The notes: a model not told the origin generated them from the letters alone. Positions 33,062 to 41,989 are shown, numbered from the stretch's first letter. The stretch: 64,000 nucleotides of DNA from Mesorhizobium loti (GCF_002858745.1 NZ_PJRO01000021.1:48624-112623), one strand, 5' to 3'. Numbers and translations are program-made.

Positions 33062-33487
33062 CTATTTGCACACCAGGCCGTCCTGCTCTGTGCCGCAGGC
33101 CACCGCACGCTTGCCCATGGCCGCATCGTTGCGGTCGAGCGTGATCTGCACGCGGGTCGCGTATGCGCTGGCTGACAGGCCGCACCACAGGCGCTCGACC
33201 GGCAGGTTTTCGCGCTTGTCGTTGAGGATGCTGAAGGTGCCGGTCGCCGCATCGAACCAGAGTTCGACGCGGGCGCTCTTGCCAGGTTCGACCGTCGCTA
33301 TCCCGGCCGAATACCAGTGGGCGAAGTCGGCGTTGCAGGACAGGCCGTCCTTGCCGGAATTCGAGATCGTCAACGGCACCATGGCCAGCCCATCGGTGCC
33401 GGTGCGGACGGTAACGTGGTGCAACTCAACCGCGTTGGCAAAGGGTGCGAACGCCAGCGTTAACGGGAGGACATAACGGATCTTCAC
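33062..33487 (-). CDS. Small secreted protein of unknown function
   Basis: This 141-residue protein is not recognised. It has a clear Sec signal peptide (MKIRYVLPLTLAFAPFANA). The mature part has a beta-rich look, with VTVRTGTDGLAMVPLTISN and KSARVELWFDAATGTFSIL. Three Cys (in LSCNADF, LWCGLSA and VACGTEQ) and a C-terminal Cys suggest periplasmic disulfides. It lies on the opposite strand between the two ABC importers of the B6 locus and reads divergently from the BMP-type binding protein at 33586. Confidence 0.7.
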   Translation of the reverse strand: MKIRYVLPLTLAFAPFANAVELHHVTVRTGTDGLAMVPLTISNSGKDGLSCNADFAHWYSAGIATVEPGKSARVELWFDAATGTFSILNDKRENLPVERLWCGLSASAYATRVQITLDRNDAAMGKRAVACGTEQDGLVCK

Positions 33488-33585
33488 TTCGAATAGGCTC
33501 CGGATGCGGTTTATTCCGAAAGTCTATCTCTCTTCTGCGTAATGACAATAAGAATATCAACCGGAAGGCAACAAAAGAGGGTAAC

Positions 33586-34614
33586 ATGTTAAAGCTTCTT
33601 AAAAGCAGTGTAAGTGCGGTTATGCTTGGTGGTATCTTGATGGGCGGCACGTTTGCCGGCGAAGTCAAGTCGATCGCCATCCTGACGCCCGAAGAGGGCA
33701 CGGACTATGGCTGGAACCAGCAAGGCATCGATGCCGCCAAGGCGGCGGGCAAGGCCGCCGGTGTCGAAGTGGTCGTGGCCCAGGGCCTCGGTTATGGCGA
33801 TGTCCGTCCGACGCTGCGGGAACTCGCTGCCGACGGCGCCAGCCTGTTGATCGCGCATGCCAGCGGCTACAACACCTCGGCGCCGGAAATCGCCAAGGAA
33901 ACCAAGGTTCCGGTGGCGATCGTGGACACGCCGAACGGCTTGGAGAAAGGCCTCGTCGCTGACTACACGCTGAGCGGCCATGAGGGCGCCTATCTCGCCG
34001 GCCGTCTCGCCGCCAAGATGTCGCGTTCGAAGTCGGTCGGCATCGTGGTCTCCGGCGAGCCGCCATCCTGGAACTCGCAGTCGGCGGCTTTCGCACAGGG
34101 CGTGAAGGCGGAGAACCCCAACGTCAAGATCACCTATGCGGTGATCGGGCCCGCCGCCTACAGCGATGCGGCCGGCGGCAAGCGCGTCGCCGAAAGCGTG
34201 ATCGCGTCGGGCGCCGACATCATCTTCGGCCAGGGCAACGGTTCGAGCTTCGGCATGCTGCAGGCGGTCGAGACGACCAAGGCAGCGGATGGCGGCAAGG
34301 TCTACTTCATCGACGTCATCGGCGACAAATCGCCGATCGACAAGGGCTTCCTGCTGTCGTCGGTGGTGTGGAACATCGAGCCGGTCTACGCCGCGATGAT
34401 CGCCGACCTCAAGGCCGACACTTTCGGCAGCAAGCACTACACGATCGGCCTCAAGGACGATTCTGTGAAACTGCTGAAGACCGCCGCGATCCCAGACAAG
34501 GTCTGGTCCGAGGTCCAGGCGGTGCGCGAGGACGTTATCTCCGGCAAGATCAAGGTCGAGCCGGTCTATGACGCCGCCGCCGTCAGGGCACTGATGACAA
34601 GCGTCGCCAAGTAA
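33586..34614 (+). CDS. ABC transporter substrate-binding protein, BMP (PnrA/Med) family
   Basis: The 342-residue exported protein starts at the ATG at 33586, after AGAGGGTAAC. Its signal peptide ends near TFAGE; no lipobox is obvious. The Bmp domain shows SIAILTPEEGTDYGWNQQGIDAAK in blocks, LADGASLLIAHASGYN-type sequence, then DIIFGQGNGSSFGMLQA and VYFIDVIGDKSP. BMP-family receptors usually bind nucleosides. It heads a four-gene importer followed by the lactonase and transaminase of B6 breakdown, so the ligand could be a B6 vitamer instead (inference). Confidence 0.92.
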   Translation: MLKLLKSSVSAVMLGGILMGGTFAGEVKSIAILTPEEGTDYGWNQQGIDAAKAAGKAAGVEVVVAQGLGYGDVRPTLRELAADGASLLIAHASGYNTSAPEIAKETKVPVAIVDTPNGLEKGLVADYTLSGHEGAYLAGRLAAKMSRSKSVGIVVSGEPPSWNSQSAAFAQGVKAENPNVKITYAVIGPAAYSDAAGGKRVAESVIASGADIIFGQGNGSSFGMLQAVETTKAADGGKVYFIDVIGDKSPIDKGFLLSSVVWNIEPVYAAMIADLKADTFGSKHYTIGLKDDSVKLLKTAAIPDKVWSEVQAVREDVISGKIKVEPVYDAAAVRALMTSVAK

Positions 34615-34633
34615 GGCGGTCAAAAGTCAGCTG

Positions 34634-34662
34634 CCGAAGGGGCGACCGGTTCGCCCCTTCGG
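34634..34662 (+). terminator. Strong hairpin between BMP binding protein and ATPase genes
   Basis: A perfect 12-bp stem pairs 34634-34645 (CCGAAGGGGCGA) with 34651-34662, with a CCGGT loop. A short GTTTTC follows, but there is no long T-run. It lies 30 bp before the ATPase ATG. It probably acts as a partial terminator or RNA-stabilising element that favours the binding protein. Confidence 0.65.
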
Positions 34663-34691
34663 ACGGTTCTCCGTTTTCAGGGCTGGGCTTC

Positions 34692-36251
34692 ATGAGCAAT
34701 CTTTCTTCGTCACCCGTTGACGACATCGTCGCACTCGAAGGCGTGACCAAACGCTTTCCGGGCATCGTCGCCAATGACAGCATCGACCTGTCGATCCGTC
34801 CGGGCGAAGTGCATGTGCTGCTCGGCGAGAACGGGGCGGGAAAATCCACCTTGATCGGCATGCTGTCCGGGCTGCAGCAGCCGGATGAGGGCCGCATCCT
34901 GGTCGACGGCAAACCGATGCCGATCACCTCGCCGCGCCAGGCGCTGGCGCTCGGCATCGGAACGGTGTTCCAGCACATGATGCTGGTGCCGACGCTGACC
35001 GTGGCCGAAAACCTGCTGCTCGGCGGGCCCTGGTGGCAGCGCCCCCGGACCGAGGAACTCGAGGCGCGCGTCGCCGAGATCACCAGAAGCCTCGGCATAG
35101 TGGTCAAGCTGCATGCCAGGGTTTCCGAGCTCTCGCTGGGCGAACAGCAGCAGGTCGAGATCGTACGCGCCATGGTGCGCAACAGCAGGCTCCTGATCCT
35201 CGACGAATCCACCTCGATGCTGACGCCGCAAGGCATCGAGGAGCTTGGCGCGCTGATGCGCCGCCTGGTCGAACAGGGACTGGCGATCGTCTTCATCACC
35301 CACAAGCTCAAGGAGGCAGCAGCCTTCGGCGACCGCATCTCGGTGCTGAAGCTCGGCCGCAAGGTCGGCGAGATCCCGCCCGAACGCTTTCGCGCACTCG
35401 GCGAACAAGAAATCATCTCCGAAATCGTGGAGCTGATGTTTGGCAAGCGCAAGGATGATCCGGAAGCGGCCGAGCGTCCGGTTGCATCTGTCGACACAGA
35501 GGCTGCTCCGTTGCTTCAGGTCATCGATCTGGCTGTGGCGGCGACCGACAACGCGCCGGGGCTGTCCTCGATCTCCTTCGACATCCGGCCAGGCGAGATC
35601 CTCGGCATCGCCGGCATTGACGGCAATGGCCAGAAACAGCTGGCGGAGGCATTGTCCGGGCAACGCGTGGCGAGCGGTTCGGTTCGGCTGGAAGGCGCTA
35701 CCATCGAGACACTGAGCGTTGGCGAACGCAGCCGGCGCGGCCTGCGCTACCTGACCGATGACCGACTGGGCGAAGGCACGGTCGGCACCTTCCCGGTCTC
35801 GATCAACTTCTTCCTCAAGCAGGTCGGCGCAGCACCATTCTGGCGCAACGGCGTCGAACAGCGCGCCGAGATCGACAGGCGCGCCGGCGAACTGGTGCGC
35901 GAATACGACGTGCGCACGCCAAGCCTGAAGACACCCGTTGCGCGGCTCTCGGGCGGCAATATCCAGAAGGTGCTTCTGGCACGCGAACTGGCCGAGGGCG
36001 CCAAGGTGGTGATCTTCAACAAGCCCACTTATGGGCTCGACCTCGCCAACACGCTGGCATCGCGCCAACGCATCCGCGACGCTGCCCAACGCGGCCTTGC
36101 CGTGCTGCTGATCTCCACCGACCTCGAGGAGCTGCTCAGCATGTGCAACCGCATCGCGGTCATGGCCAACGGGTCACTGGTCGGCACCGTCGCCAACGCC
36201 GACGACGCCCGCACCAGGGTCGGCCGCCTGATGATCGGACTAGCCGCATGA
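34692..36251 (+). CDS. ABC transporter ATP-binding protein, two-domain nucleoside/sugar type
   Basis: This 519-residue protein holds two fused ATPase domains, as in YufO/RbsA-like systems. Domain 1 has Walker A GENGAGKST, signature LSLGEQQQ and Walker B LLILDESTSML. Domain 2 has a modified P-loop region GIAGIDGNGQKQ and the signature LSGGNIQK. Its Walker B end is VVIFNKPTYGLD, lacking the catalytic acid, as is usual for the second site of this class. It pairs with the BMP binding protein and two permeases. Its stop overlaps the first permease start (ATGA). Confidence 0.93.
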   Translation: MSNLSSSPVDDIVALEGVTKRFPGIVANDSIDLSIRPGEVHVLLGENGAGKSTLIGMLSGLQQPDEGRILVDGKPMPITSPRQALALGIGTVFQHMMLVPTLTVAENLLLGGPWWQRPRTEELEARVAEITRSLGIVVKLHARVSELSLGEQQQVEIVRAMVRNSRLLILDESTSMLTPQGIEELGALMRRLVEQGLAIVFITHKLKEAAAFGDRISVLKLGRKVGEIPPERFRALGEQEIISEIVELMFGKRKDDPEAAERPVASVDTEAAPLLQVIDLAVAATDNAPGLSSISFDIRPGEILGIAGIDGNGQKQLAEALSGQRVASGSVRLEGATIETLSVGERSRRGLRYLTDDRLGEGTVGTFPVSINFFLKQVGAAPFWRNGVEQRAEIDRRAGELVREYDVRTPSLKTPVARLSGGNIQKVLLARELAEGAKVVIFNKPTYGLDLANTLASRQRIRDAAQRGLAVLLISTDLEELLSMCNRIAVMANGSLVGTVANADDARTRVGRLMIGLAA

Positions 36252-37345
36252 GCATCGACACCGCCCCAACCGCCAGCGCCACCGCCCTCGATGCCAGCAG
36301 CGGCGTTGCCGCGCGCCGTGACATCCTGCGCCGGGTGCTGATGACGATTGGCCCGATCCTCGCCGCGCTCGTCATCGCCGGTTGCATCCTGCTTGCCGTC
36401 GGCGTCGATCCACTCGCTTATTACGGCTACGTGCTGGAGAAAGGGCTGTTTTCGCCACTTGGCATCCAGCAGACGCTGACGCGCATGGCGCCGCTGCTGT
36501 TCCTTGCCGCCGGGCTGATCGTGGCCTTTCGCGCCGGCATGTGGAACCTCGGCGGCGACGGCCAGTTCCTGCTTGGCGCCGTCACGGCAGCGGCCAGCGC
36601 GCCGTTCTTCGTTGGCATCATGCCGGCTTGGCTCGCCTTGTTCTGCGCCTTCGTCGTCGCCACGCTCGTCGCGATGATCTGGTCGCTGGTGCCGGCACTG
36701 CTGCGCGCCTATCAGGGCGTCAACGAGATCATCACCACGCTGATGATGACGTTCCTCGGCACCTCGCTTGCCAATGTGCTGGTCAAGCTCGTGTTCCGCG
36801 ACCCCGGCACGACGGTGCCGCAGACCCGCACCCTGCCGGTGGAAGACCGGCTGCCGCGCCTGTTCGACACCACCATCACCAGCGGCCTGCTGTTCGGCCT
36901 GGCAGCGATCGTCATCGTACACCTGGTGATGACGCGCACGGCATTCGGACTGAAGCTGCGGATCGTCGGCGCCAATCCGCGAGCCGCTGTCCATGCCGGG
37001 CTCGGCGTGCCCGGCCTGACCATCGGCGTGTTCGCCATTTCGGCCGGGCTGGCGGGCCTTGCCGGCGCCGTCGACATCATCGGCGTGCAGGGCAATGTCC
37101 GCGCCGACTGGAATCCTGCCTATGGGCTGGCGGTCATCCCGGCGGTATTCCTTGCCCGCATGAACGGCTTTGCGGCCATCGGTTTCGTGTTCCTGCTTTC
37201 GGTGCTGTCGATCGGCGGTGAAAGCGCGGCACGGCGGCTGGGTGTGCCCAATCATTTCACGCTGGTGCTGGTCTCGATCGTGCTGATCGTGCTCGCGCTC
37301 GCCGAATATGTCGACCACCGCTACAACCAGTCGAGAAAGGCCTGA
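36248..37345 (+). CDS. ABC transporter permease (nucleoside type, first subunit)
   Basis: The 365-residue membrane protein starts at the ATG at 36248, overlapping the ATPase stop by four bases. It is a BPD_transp_2 permease of the YufP type. Landmarks are PLLFLAAGLIVAFRAGMWNLGGDGQFLLG (in overlapping blocks), GVNEIITTLMMTFLG and GANPRAAVHAGLGV. The second permease follows after 3 bp. Together they make a heterodimeric channel. Confidence 0.93.
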   Translation: MSIDTAPTASATALDASSGVAARRDILRRVLMTIGPILAALVIAGCILLAVGVDPLAYYGYVLEKGLFSPLGIQQTLTRMAPLLFLAAGLIVAFRAGMWNLGGDGQFLLGAVTAAASAPFFVGIMPAWLALFCAFVVATLVAMIWSLVPALLRAYQGVNEIITTLMMTFLGTSLANVLVKLVFRDPGTTVPQTRTLPVEDRLPRLFDTTITSGLLFGLAAIVIVHLVMTRTAFGLKLRIVGANPRAAVHAGLGVPGLTIGVFAISAGLAGLAGAVDIIGVQGNVRADWNPAYGLAVIPAVFLARMNGFAAIGFVFLLSVLSIGGESAARRLGVPNHFTLVLVSIVLIVLALAEYVDHRYNQSRKA

Positions 37346-37348
37346 CGC

Positions 37349-38284
37349 ATGACCGGGCTGTTCAGCGAAGTCTTTCTCAGCGCGCTGCTGTTCGGCGCGG
37401 TCACCGCGGCGATCCCGCTTCTGCTCGCGGGACTTGGCGAGCAGATGTCGGAAAAGGCCGGCGTGCTCAACATCGGCATCGAAGGCATGATGCTGGCCGG
37501 CGCCTATCTCGGCTTCGTCGGCGCCTTTTATTCCGGCTCGCTGTGGCTGGGCTTCCTCACCGGTGCCGCTGGTGGCATGGCGGTGGCGCTGGTCATGGCG
37601 CTTCTGTGCGTGCGCATCGGCCTGAACCAGATCGTCATCGGCATCGCGCTGACACTCGGCCTCGAAGGCCTGACGGCGCTGCTGCACCACTTCCAGTTCT
37701 CGCGCAGCTATCCTCGTTTGCCGGCTCCGAATCCCACCGTAATTCCGACGTTGGCGGACATTCCGGTGATCGGGCCGGCCTTTTTCAAACATCACCTGAT
37801 CGTCTACCTGGCGGTCGCCCTGGTGGTTGCCATGGGCTACCTCTACCGGCGCACGCAGCTCGGCCTCAACCTGCAGGCCGCCGGCGACAAGCCGGCCGCG
37901 CTCGATGTCGCCGGCATCGACGTCATCAGGACCCGAACCATCGCCGTGCTGTCCACCGGCGCGCTGGCCGGGCTTGGCGGCGCCTATCTCGCCAATGTCG
38001 GGGCGGGGCTGTTCATTCCCTTCATCACCAACGGTGCCGGTTTCCTCGGCATCGTGCTGGCCATGCTGGCGCGTGGCCGGCCGGTCTGGGTGCTGTTCGG
38101 TGCGCTGCTGTTCGGCGTCTGCCTGTCGCTGACGACGGCTATGCAGGTGGCGGGCATCAACATCCCGACCGACGTCATCCAGATGCTGCCGTTTCTGGCG
38201 GTGATGATGATGCTGGTGCTGTTCGGACGGCGGGCCAGCCTGCCGGCGGCACTTGGAATTCCCTATGAGCGCGGCGCGCGCTGA
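37349..38284 (+). CDS. ABC transporter permease (nucleoside type, second subunit)
   Basis: This 311-residue membrane protein is a BPD_transp_2 permease of the YufQ type. It has LLLAGLGEQMSEKAGVLNIGIEGMML (in blocks), GLNQIVIGIALTLGLEGL and LNLQAAGDKPAALDVAGID. It completes the BMP-type importer and is followed 47 bp downstream by the 4-pyridoxolactonase gene on the same strand. The importer and the B6 catabolic genes can therefore share a transcript. Confidence 0.93.
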   Translation: MTGLFSEVFLSALLFGAVTAAIPLLLAGLGEQMSEKAGVLNIGIEGMMLAGAYLGFVGAFYSGSLWLGFLTGAAGGMAVALVMALLCVRIGLNQIVIGIALTLGLEGLTALLHHFQFSRSYPRLPAPNPTVIPTLADIPVIGPAFFKHHLIVYLAVALVVAMGYLYRRTQLGLNLQAAGDKPAALDVAGIDVIRTRTIAVLSTGALAGLGGAYLANVGAGLFIPFITNGAGFLGIVLAMLARGRPVWVLFGALLFGVCLSLTTAMQVAGINIPTDVIQMLPFLAVMMMLVLFGRRASLPAALGIPYERGAR

Positions 38285-38331
38285 CCACAACCGATGCGCG
38301 GGCGGGAGCCGCGCCAAAACAGGAGGCAAGA

Positions 38332-39138
38332 ATGTCGGATACCAAGGTCTACCTGCTCGACGGCGGTTCGCTCGTCCTCGACGGCTATCATGTGTTCTGG
38401 AACCGCGGCCCGGGCGGTGAAGTCCGTTTTCCGGTCTATTCGATCCTGATCGAGCATGCCGAGGGCCGCTTCCTCATCGACACCGGCTATGACTACGACC
38501 ACGTCATGAAGGTGCTGCCCTTCGAAAAGCCGATCCAGGAAAAACACCAGACCATTCCGGGCGCCCTGGCGCTGCTCGGGCTGGAGCCGAAGGACATCGA
38601 TGTCGTCGTCAACTCGCATTTCCATTTCGACCATTGCGGCGGCAACAAATATTTCCCGCACGCCAAGAAGATCTGCCATCGCACGGAGGTACCGCAGGCC
38701 TGCAACCCGCAACCCTTCGAACATCTCGGCTATTCGGACCTGAGCTTCTCGGCCGAAGCGGCGGAAGCGCGCGGCGCGACGGCGCAACTGCTGGCAGGCA
38801 CCACGCGCGCCAACTCGACCTTCGAGGGGATCGATGGCGACATCGAGCTTGCCAAGGGCGTCAGACTGATTTCGACGCCGGGTCATTCGATCGGCCATTA
38901 CAGCCTTCTTGTTGAGTTCCCCAAGCGCCAGCCGATCCTGTTTACGATCGACGCCGCCTACACGCAGAAGAGCCTCGAGACGTTGTGCCAGGCGGCCTTC
39001 CACATCGACCCGGTCGCCGGCGTCAATTCGATGCGCAAGGTGCAGAAGTTGGCCCAGGATCACGGCGCCGAGCTGATGTACTCGCACGACATGGACAACT
39101 TCAAAACCTACAAGACCGGCACGCAGTTCTACGGCTGA
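38332..39138 (+). CDS. 4-pyridoxolactonase (metallo-beta-lactamase fold)
   Basis: This enzyme hydrolyses 4-pyridoxolactone to 4-pyridoxate. The 268-residue protein has the zinc motif HFHFDH (H96, H98, D100, H101), plus H185 in STPGHSIGH, D207 in FTIDAAY and H252 in YSHDMD. These positions equal those of the M. loti lactonase as remembered. An AGGAGG ribosome site precedes the ATG at 38332. It is followed by the transaminase and the pyridoxal dehydrogenase that make its substrate. Confidence 0.95.
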   Translation: MSDTKVYLLDGGSLVLDGYHVFWNRGPGGEVRFPVYSILIEHAEGRFLIDTGYDYDHVMKVLPFEKPIQEKHQTIPGALALLGLEPKDIDVVVNSHFHFDHCGGNKYFPHAKKICHRTEVPQACNPQPFEHLGYSDLSFSAEAAEARGATAQLLAGTTRANSTFEGIDGDIELAKGVRLISTPGHSIGHYSLLVEFPKRQPILFTIDAAYTQKSLETLCQAAFHIDPVAGVNSMRKVQKLAQDHGAELMYSHDMDNFKTYKTGTQFYG

Positions 39139-39163
39139 GCGGTCACCAATCGGGAGACGGAAA

Positions 39164-40342
39164 ATGCGCTACCTCGAACACGCCGATCCGGTGATCACGC
39201 TGACCGCAGGGCCGGTGGATGCCTACGCCAGGGTGCTGCGCGGCCTTGGCCGCACGGTGCTCTATGACTACGATCCGGCGTTCCTGCTTTTCTACGAGAA
39301 GGTGATCGACAAGGCGCAGAAGGCGATGCGGCTGTCGAACAAGCCGCTCATCCTGCATGGTGAGCCGGTTCTGGGTCTCGAAGCAGCGGCAGCGTCACTG
39401 ATCACACCCGACGACGTCGTGCTGAACCTGGCCTCCGGCGTCTACGGTAAAGGCTTCGGCTACTGGGCGAAACGCTATTCGCCCAATCTGCTCGAGATCG
39501 AAGTGCCCTACAACGAGGCGATCGACCCGCAGGCGGTTGCCGACATGCTGAAGAAGCATCCCGAAATCACCATCGTGTCGGTCTGCCACCACGACACGCC
39601 GTCGGGCACCATCAACCCGATCGACGCCATCGGCGCGCTGGTGGCGGCGCATGGCGCCTATCTGATCGTCGATGCCGTTTCGTCCTTCGGCGGCATGAAA
39701 ACGCATCCGGAAGACTGCAAGGCGGACATCTATGTCACCGGCCCGAACAAATGCCTGGGAGCGCCTCCCGGCCTGACGCTGATGGGGGTCAGCGAGCGCG
39801 GCTGGGCCAGGATGAAGGCCAACAAGGCGGCGCCGCGCGCCTCGATGCTGAGCATCGTCGACTGGGAAAACGCCTGGTCGCGCGAGCAGCCTTTCCCGTT
39901 CACCCCATCCGTCGCGGAGGTCAACGGGCTCGATGCCGCGCTCGACCTCTATCTCGAGGAAAGGCCGGAAGCGGTATGGGCGCGTCACGCGCTGACGGCA
40001 AAGGCCATGCGCGCCGGCGTTACCGCAATGGGCCTGTCGATCTGGGCGGCCAGCGAGGCTATCGCGTCGCCGACCACTACCGCCGTGCGCACGCCTGATG
40101 GTGTCGATGAAAAGGTGCTGCGCCAGGCGGCGCGCGCTCGCTACGGCGTGGTGTTCTCGTCGGGCCGCGGCGAAACGCTGGGCAAGCTGACGCGCATCGG
40201 CCACATGGGCCCGACGGCGCAGCCGATCTATGCGATCGCGGCACTGACGGCACTTGGTGGCGCCATGAACGCTGCCGGCCAGAAACTTGCAATCGGCAAG
40301 GGCATCGACGCGGCGCTGGCCGTCATCGATGCCGACGCCTGA
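39164..40342 (+). CDS. Pyridoxamine-pyruvate transaminase
   Basis: This enzyme converts pyridoxamine and pyruvate to pyridoxal and L-alanine without using PLP as a bound cofactor; here the vitamer itself is the substrate. The 392-residue fold-type I aminotransferase resembles alanine-glyoxylate/serine-pyruvate transaminases. It has ILHGEPVLGLEAA, SGVYGKGFG, DAVSSFGGM and the active lysine K196 in TGPNKCLGAPPG (K197 in the one-residue-longer M. loti enzyme). The C-terminal FSSGRGETLGKLTRIGHMG carries the carboxylate-binding Arg. It lies 25 bp after the lactonase. Confidence 0.94.
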   Translation: MRYLEHADPVITLTAGPVDAYARVLRGLGRTVLYDYDPAFLLFYEKVIDKAQKAMRLSNKPLILHGEPVLGLEAAAASLITPDDVVLNLASGVYGKGFGYWAKRYSPNLLEIEVPYNEAIDPQAVADMLKKHPEITIVSVCHHDTPSGTINPIDAIGALVAAHGAYLIVDAVSSFGGMKTHPEDCKADIYVTGPNKCLGAPPGLTLMGVSERGWARMKANKAAPRASMLSIVDWENAWSREQPFPFTPSVAEVNGLDAALDLYLEERPEAVWARHALTAKAMRAGVTAMGLSIWAASEAIASPTTTAVRTPDGVDEKVLRQAARARYGVVFSSGRGETLGKLTRIGHMGPTAQPIYAIAALTALGGAMNAAGQKLAIGKGIDAALAVIDADA

Positions 40343-40377
40343 ACACATCACAAGAATGGGCATAAGGGAGAGATTTC

Positions 40378-41124
40378 ATGACTGAACGGCTAGCGGGAAA
40401 GACGGCCCTGGTGACGGGCGCCGCACAGGGCATCGGCAAGGCGATCGCGGCGCGGCTGGCCGCCGATGGTGCAACCGTCATCGTGAGCGACATCAACGCC
40501 GAGGGTGCGAAGGCCGCCGCCGCGTCGATCGGCAAAAAGGCGAAAGCGATTGCCGCCGACATTTCCGATCCCGCATCGGTGAAGGCGCTGTTTGCCGAGA
40601 TCCAGGCACAGTTTGGTGGCGTCGACATCCTCGTCAACAACGCCAGCATCGTGCCGTTCATCGCCTGGGACGATGTCGACCTCGACCACTGGCGCAAGAT
40701 CATCGACGTCAACCTCACCGGCACCTTCATCGTCAGCCGCGCGGCGACCGACCAGATGCGGGCGGCGGACAAGGCCGGGCGCGTCATCAGCATCGCCTCC
40801 AACACCTTCTTCGCCGGCACGCCGAATATGGCGGCCTATGTCGCGGCCAAGGGCGGCGTCATCGGTTTCACCCGGGCGCTGGCAACGGAGCTTGGCAAAT
40901 ACAACATCACCGCCAATGCGGTGACGCCCGGCCTCATCGAGAGTGACGGCGTCAAGGCGAGCCCGCACAACGAGGCCTTCGGCTTCGTCGAAATGCTGCA
41001 GGCCATGAAAGGCAAGGGTCAACCCGAACACATCGCTGACGTCGTGTCATTCCTCGCCTGCGATGACGCGCGCTGGATTACCGGCCAGACGATCAATGTC
41101 GACGCCGGCATGGTCCGGCACTAG
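40378..41124 (+). CDS. Pyridoxal 4-dehydrogenase (SDR family)
   Basis: This NAD-dependent enzyme oxidises pyridoxal (as hemiacetal) to 4-pyridoxolactone. The 248-residue short-chain dehydrogenase has TGAAQGIG (13-20), NNAS (87-90), S141 and the YxxxK pair Y154/K158. It is the last gene of the B6 locus on the plus strand, 35 bp after the transaminase, with GGGAGAGA before the ATG at 40378. By sequence alone it would only be called an SDR; the specific name comes from context and from recalled similarity to the M. loti enzyme. Confidence 0.9.
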   Translation: MTERLAGKTALVTGAAQGIGKAIAARLAADGATVIVSDINAEGAKAAAASIGKKAKAIAADISDPASVKALFAEIQAQFGGVDILVNNASIVPFIAWDDVDLDHWRKIIDVNLTGTFIVSRAATDQMRAADKAGRVISIASNTFFAGTPNMAAYVAAKGGVIGFTRALATELGKYNITANAVTPGLIESDGVKASPHNEAFGFVEMLQAMKGKGQPEHIADVVSFLACDDARWITGQTINVDAGMVRH

Positions 41125-41154
41125 GGCTGTTGTTGGTTGAGGCTGGGCTAAAGC

Positions 41155-41173
41155 GAGGGGTAACTTGCCCCTC
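41155..41173. terminator. Hairpin between convergent B6 and IclR genes
   Basis: GAGGGG (41155-41160) and CCCCTC (41168-41173) form a 6-bp stem with a 7-base loop, placed between the convergent stop codons. It has no T-run on either strand, so it is only a weak bidirectional terminator candidate. Confidence 0.35.
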
Positions 41174-41903
41174 AATAGATCGCGATCGCTTGGGCGCCTG
41201 CTTTGATCTTCTCTGCAATTTCCGGCACCTGGGCCTCGTCGAGATCCTGGCTGGGGACGACGATGACGAGGCTGCCAAGGATACGCTTGTCGCTTGAAAG
41301 AATAGGAGCCGCGATGCCTGCGTTGCGGCTGTCGACTTCGCCGCGGCTGAACGAATAGCCTTGCCTGCGGATTTCCTTCAGCATCTTGCGAAAGCTTGCC
41401 CAGTCGTTGCCGAGACCCGCCGCCGAGATTTCGGCGGCATTCGACAGCATCAGGCTGCGCAGCCGGTGGTCGGGCAGATGCGCCAGTATGGCCTTGCCGG
41501 CCGCCCCCTTTAAAAGCGGCATCGGCCGGCCCCGGTCATAGCTTGTGAGGACGGTGCGGTCCGGCCAGGCCTGCGCGATGCACACGACGTTCTTGCCATA
41601 GTAGCCGCACACCATCAGGTTGCCTTTGACCTGCTTGATAAGCTCGTTCATCACATCGCCGGCCCGATGCAGCAGCGGGTCGTTCAACCGGATCTGGCGG
41701 TCGAGCTGGATGATGCGCGCCCCCAGGGTGAAGCCGCGCTGAATGTCGGGGGCGATAAGACCGGCAGTGCTCAATGTCTTGAGATAGCGATAGGCGGTAG
41801 GAACCGAACAGTCGAGCGCGGTTGCCACCTCTTCGGCGGTCACGGCGGTGCGGTCACCGTCGAACAGGTCAAAGATCGCAATCATCCGCTGAAGGCTGTC
41901 CAT
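41172..41903 (-). CDS. IclR family transcriptional regulator
   Basis: The 243-residue protein has an N-terminal winged helix (MIAIFDLFDGDRTAVTAEEVATALDCSVPTAYRYLKTL in overlapping blocks, residues 7-44). A C-terminal IclR effector domain follows, with KGAAGKAILAHLPDHRL and RRQGYSFSRGEVDSRNAGIAAP. The true start is the ATG at 41903; the open frame upstream belongs to a different frame of the SDR gene. It sits at the left end of the second catabolic island. It is the best candidate to bind the paired sites in the divergent promoter region at 42770-42961. Confidence 0.92.
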   Translation of the reverse strand: MDSLQRMIAIFDLFDGDRTAVTAEEVATALDCSVPTAYRYLKTLSTAGLIAPDIQRGFTLGARIIQLDRQIRLNDPLLHRAGDVMNELIKQVKGNLMVCGYYGKNVVCIAQAWPDRTVLTSYDRGRPMPLLKGAAGKAILAHLPDHRLRSLMLSNAAEISAAGLGNDWASFRKMLKEIRRQGYSFSRGEVDSRNAGIAAPILSSDKRILGSLVIVVPSQDLDEAQVPEIAEKIKAGAQAIAIY

Positions 41904-41989
41904 ACGGCGAAGTGACTCCGGTTCCTGCGACTTGACGTCAAGGCAGCGTTGCTTGGCTAGTCTATGAAAGGCTCGGTCATGGGCGTCAA

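Noticed and set aside
33445..33585. A longer N-terminus for the BMP-type binding protein
   Set aside because: The upstream residues do not form a signal peptide, whereas the ATG at 33586 has a ribosome site and starts a proper one.
36029..38329. A 766-residue open frame on the minus strand
   Set aside because: It is antisense to two clear permease genes and consists mostly of Arg, Gln, His and Asp, as expected from the complement of membrane-protein codons.
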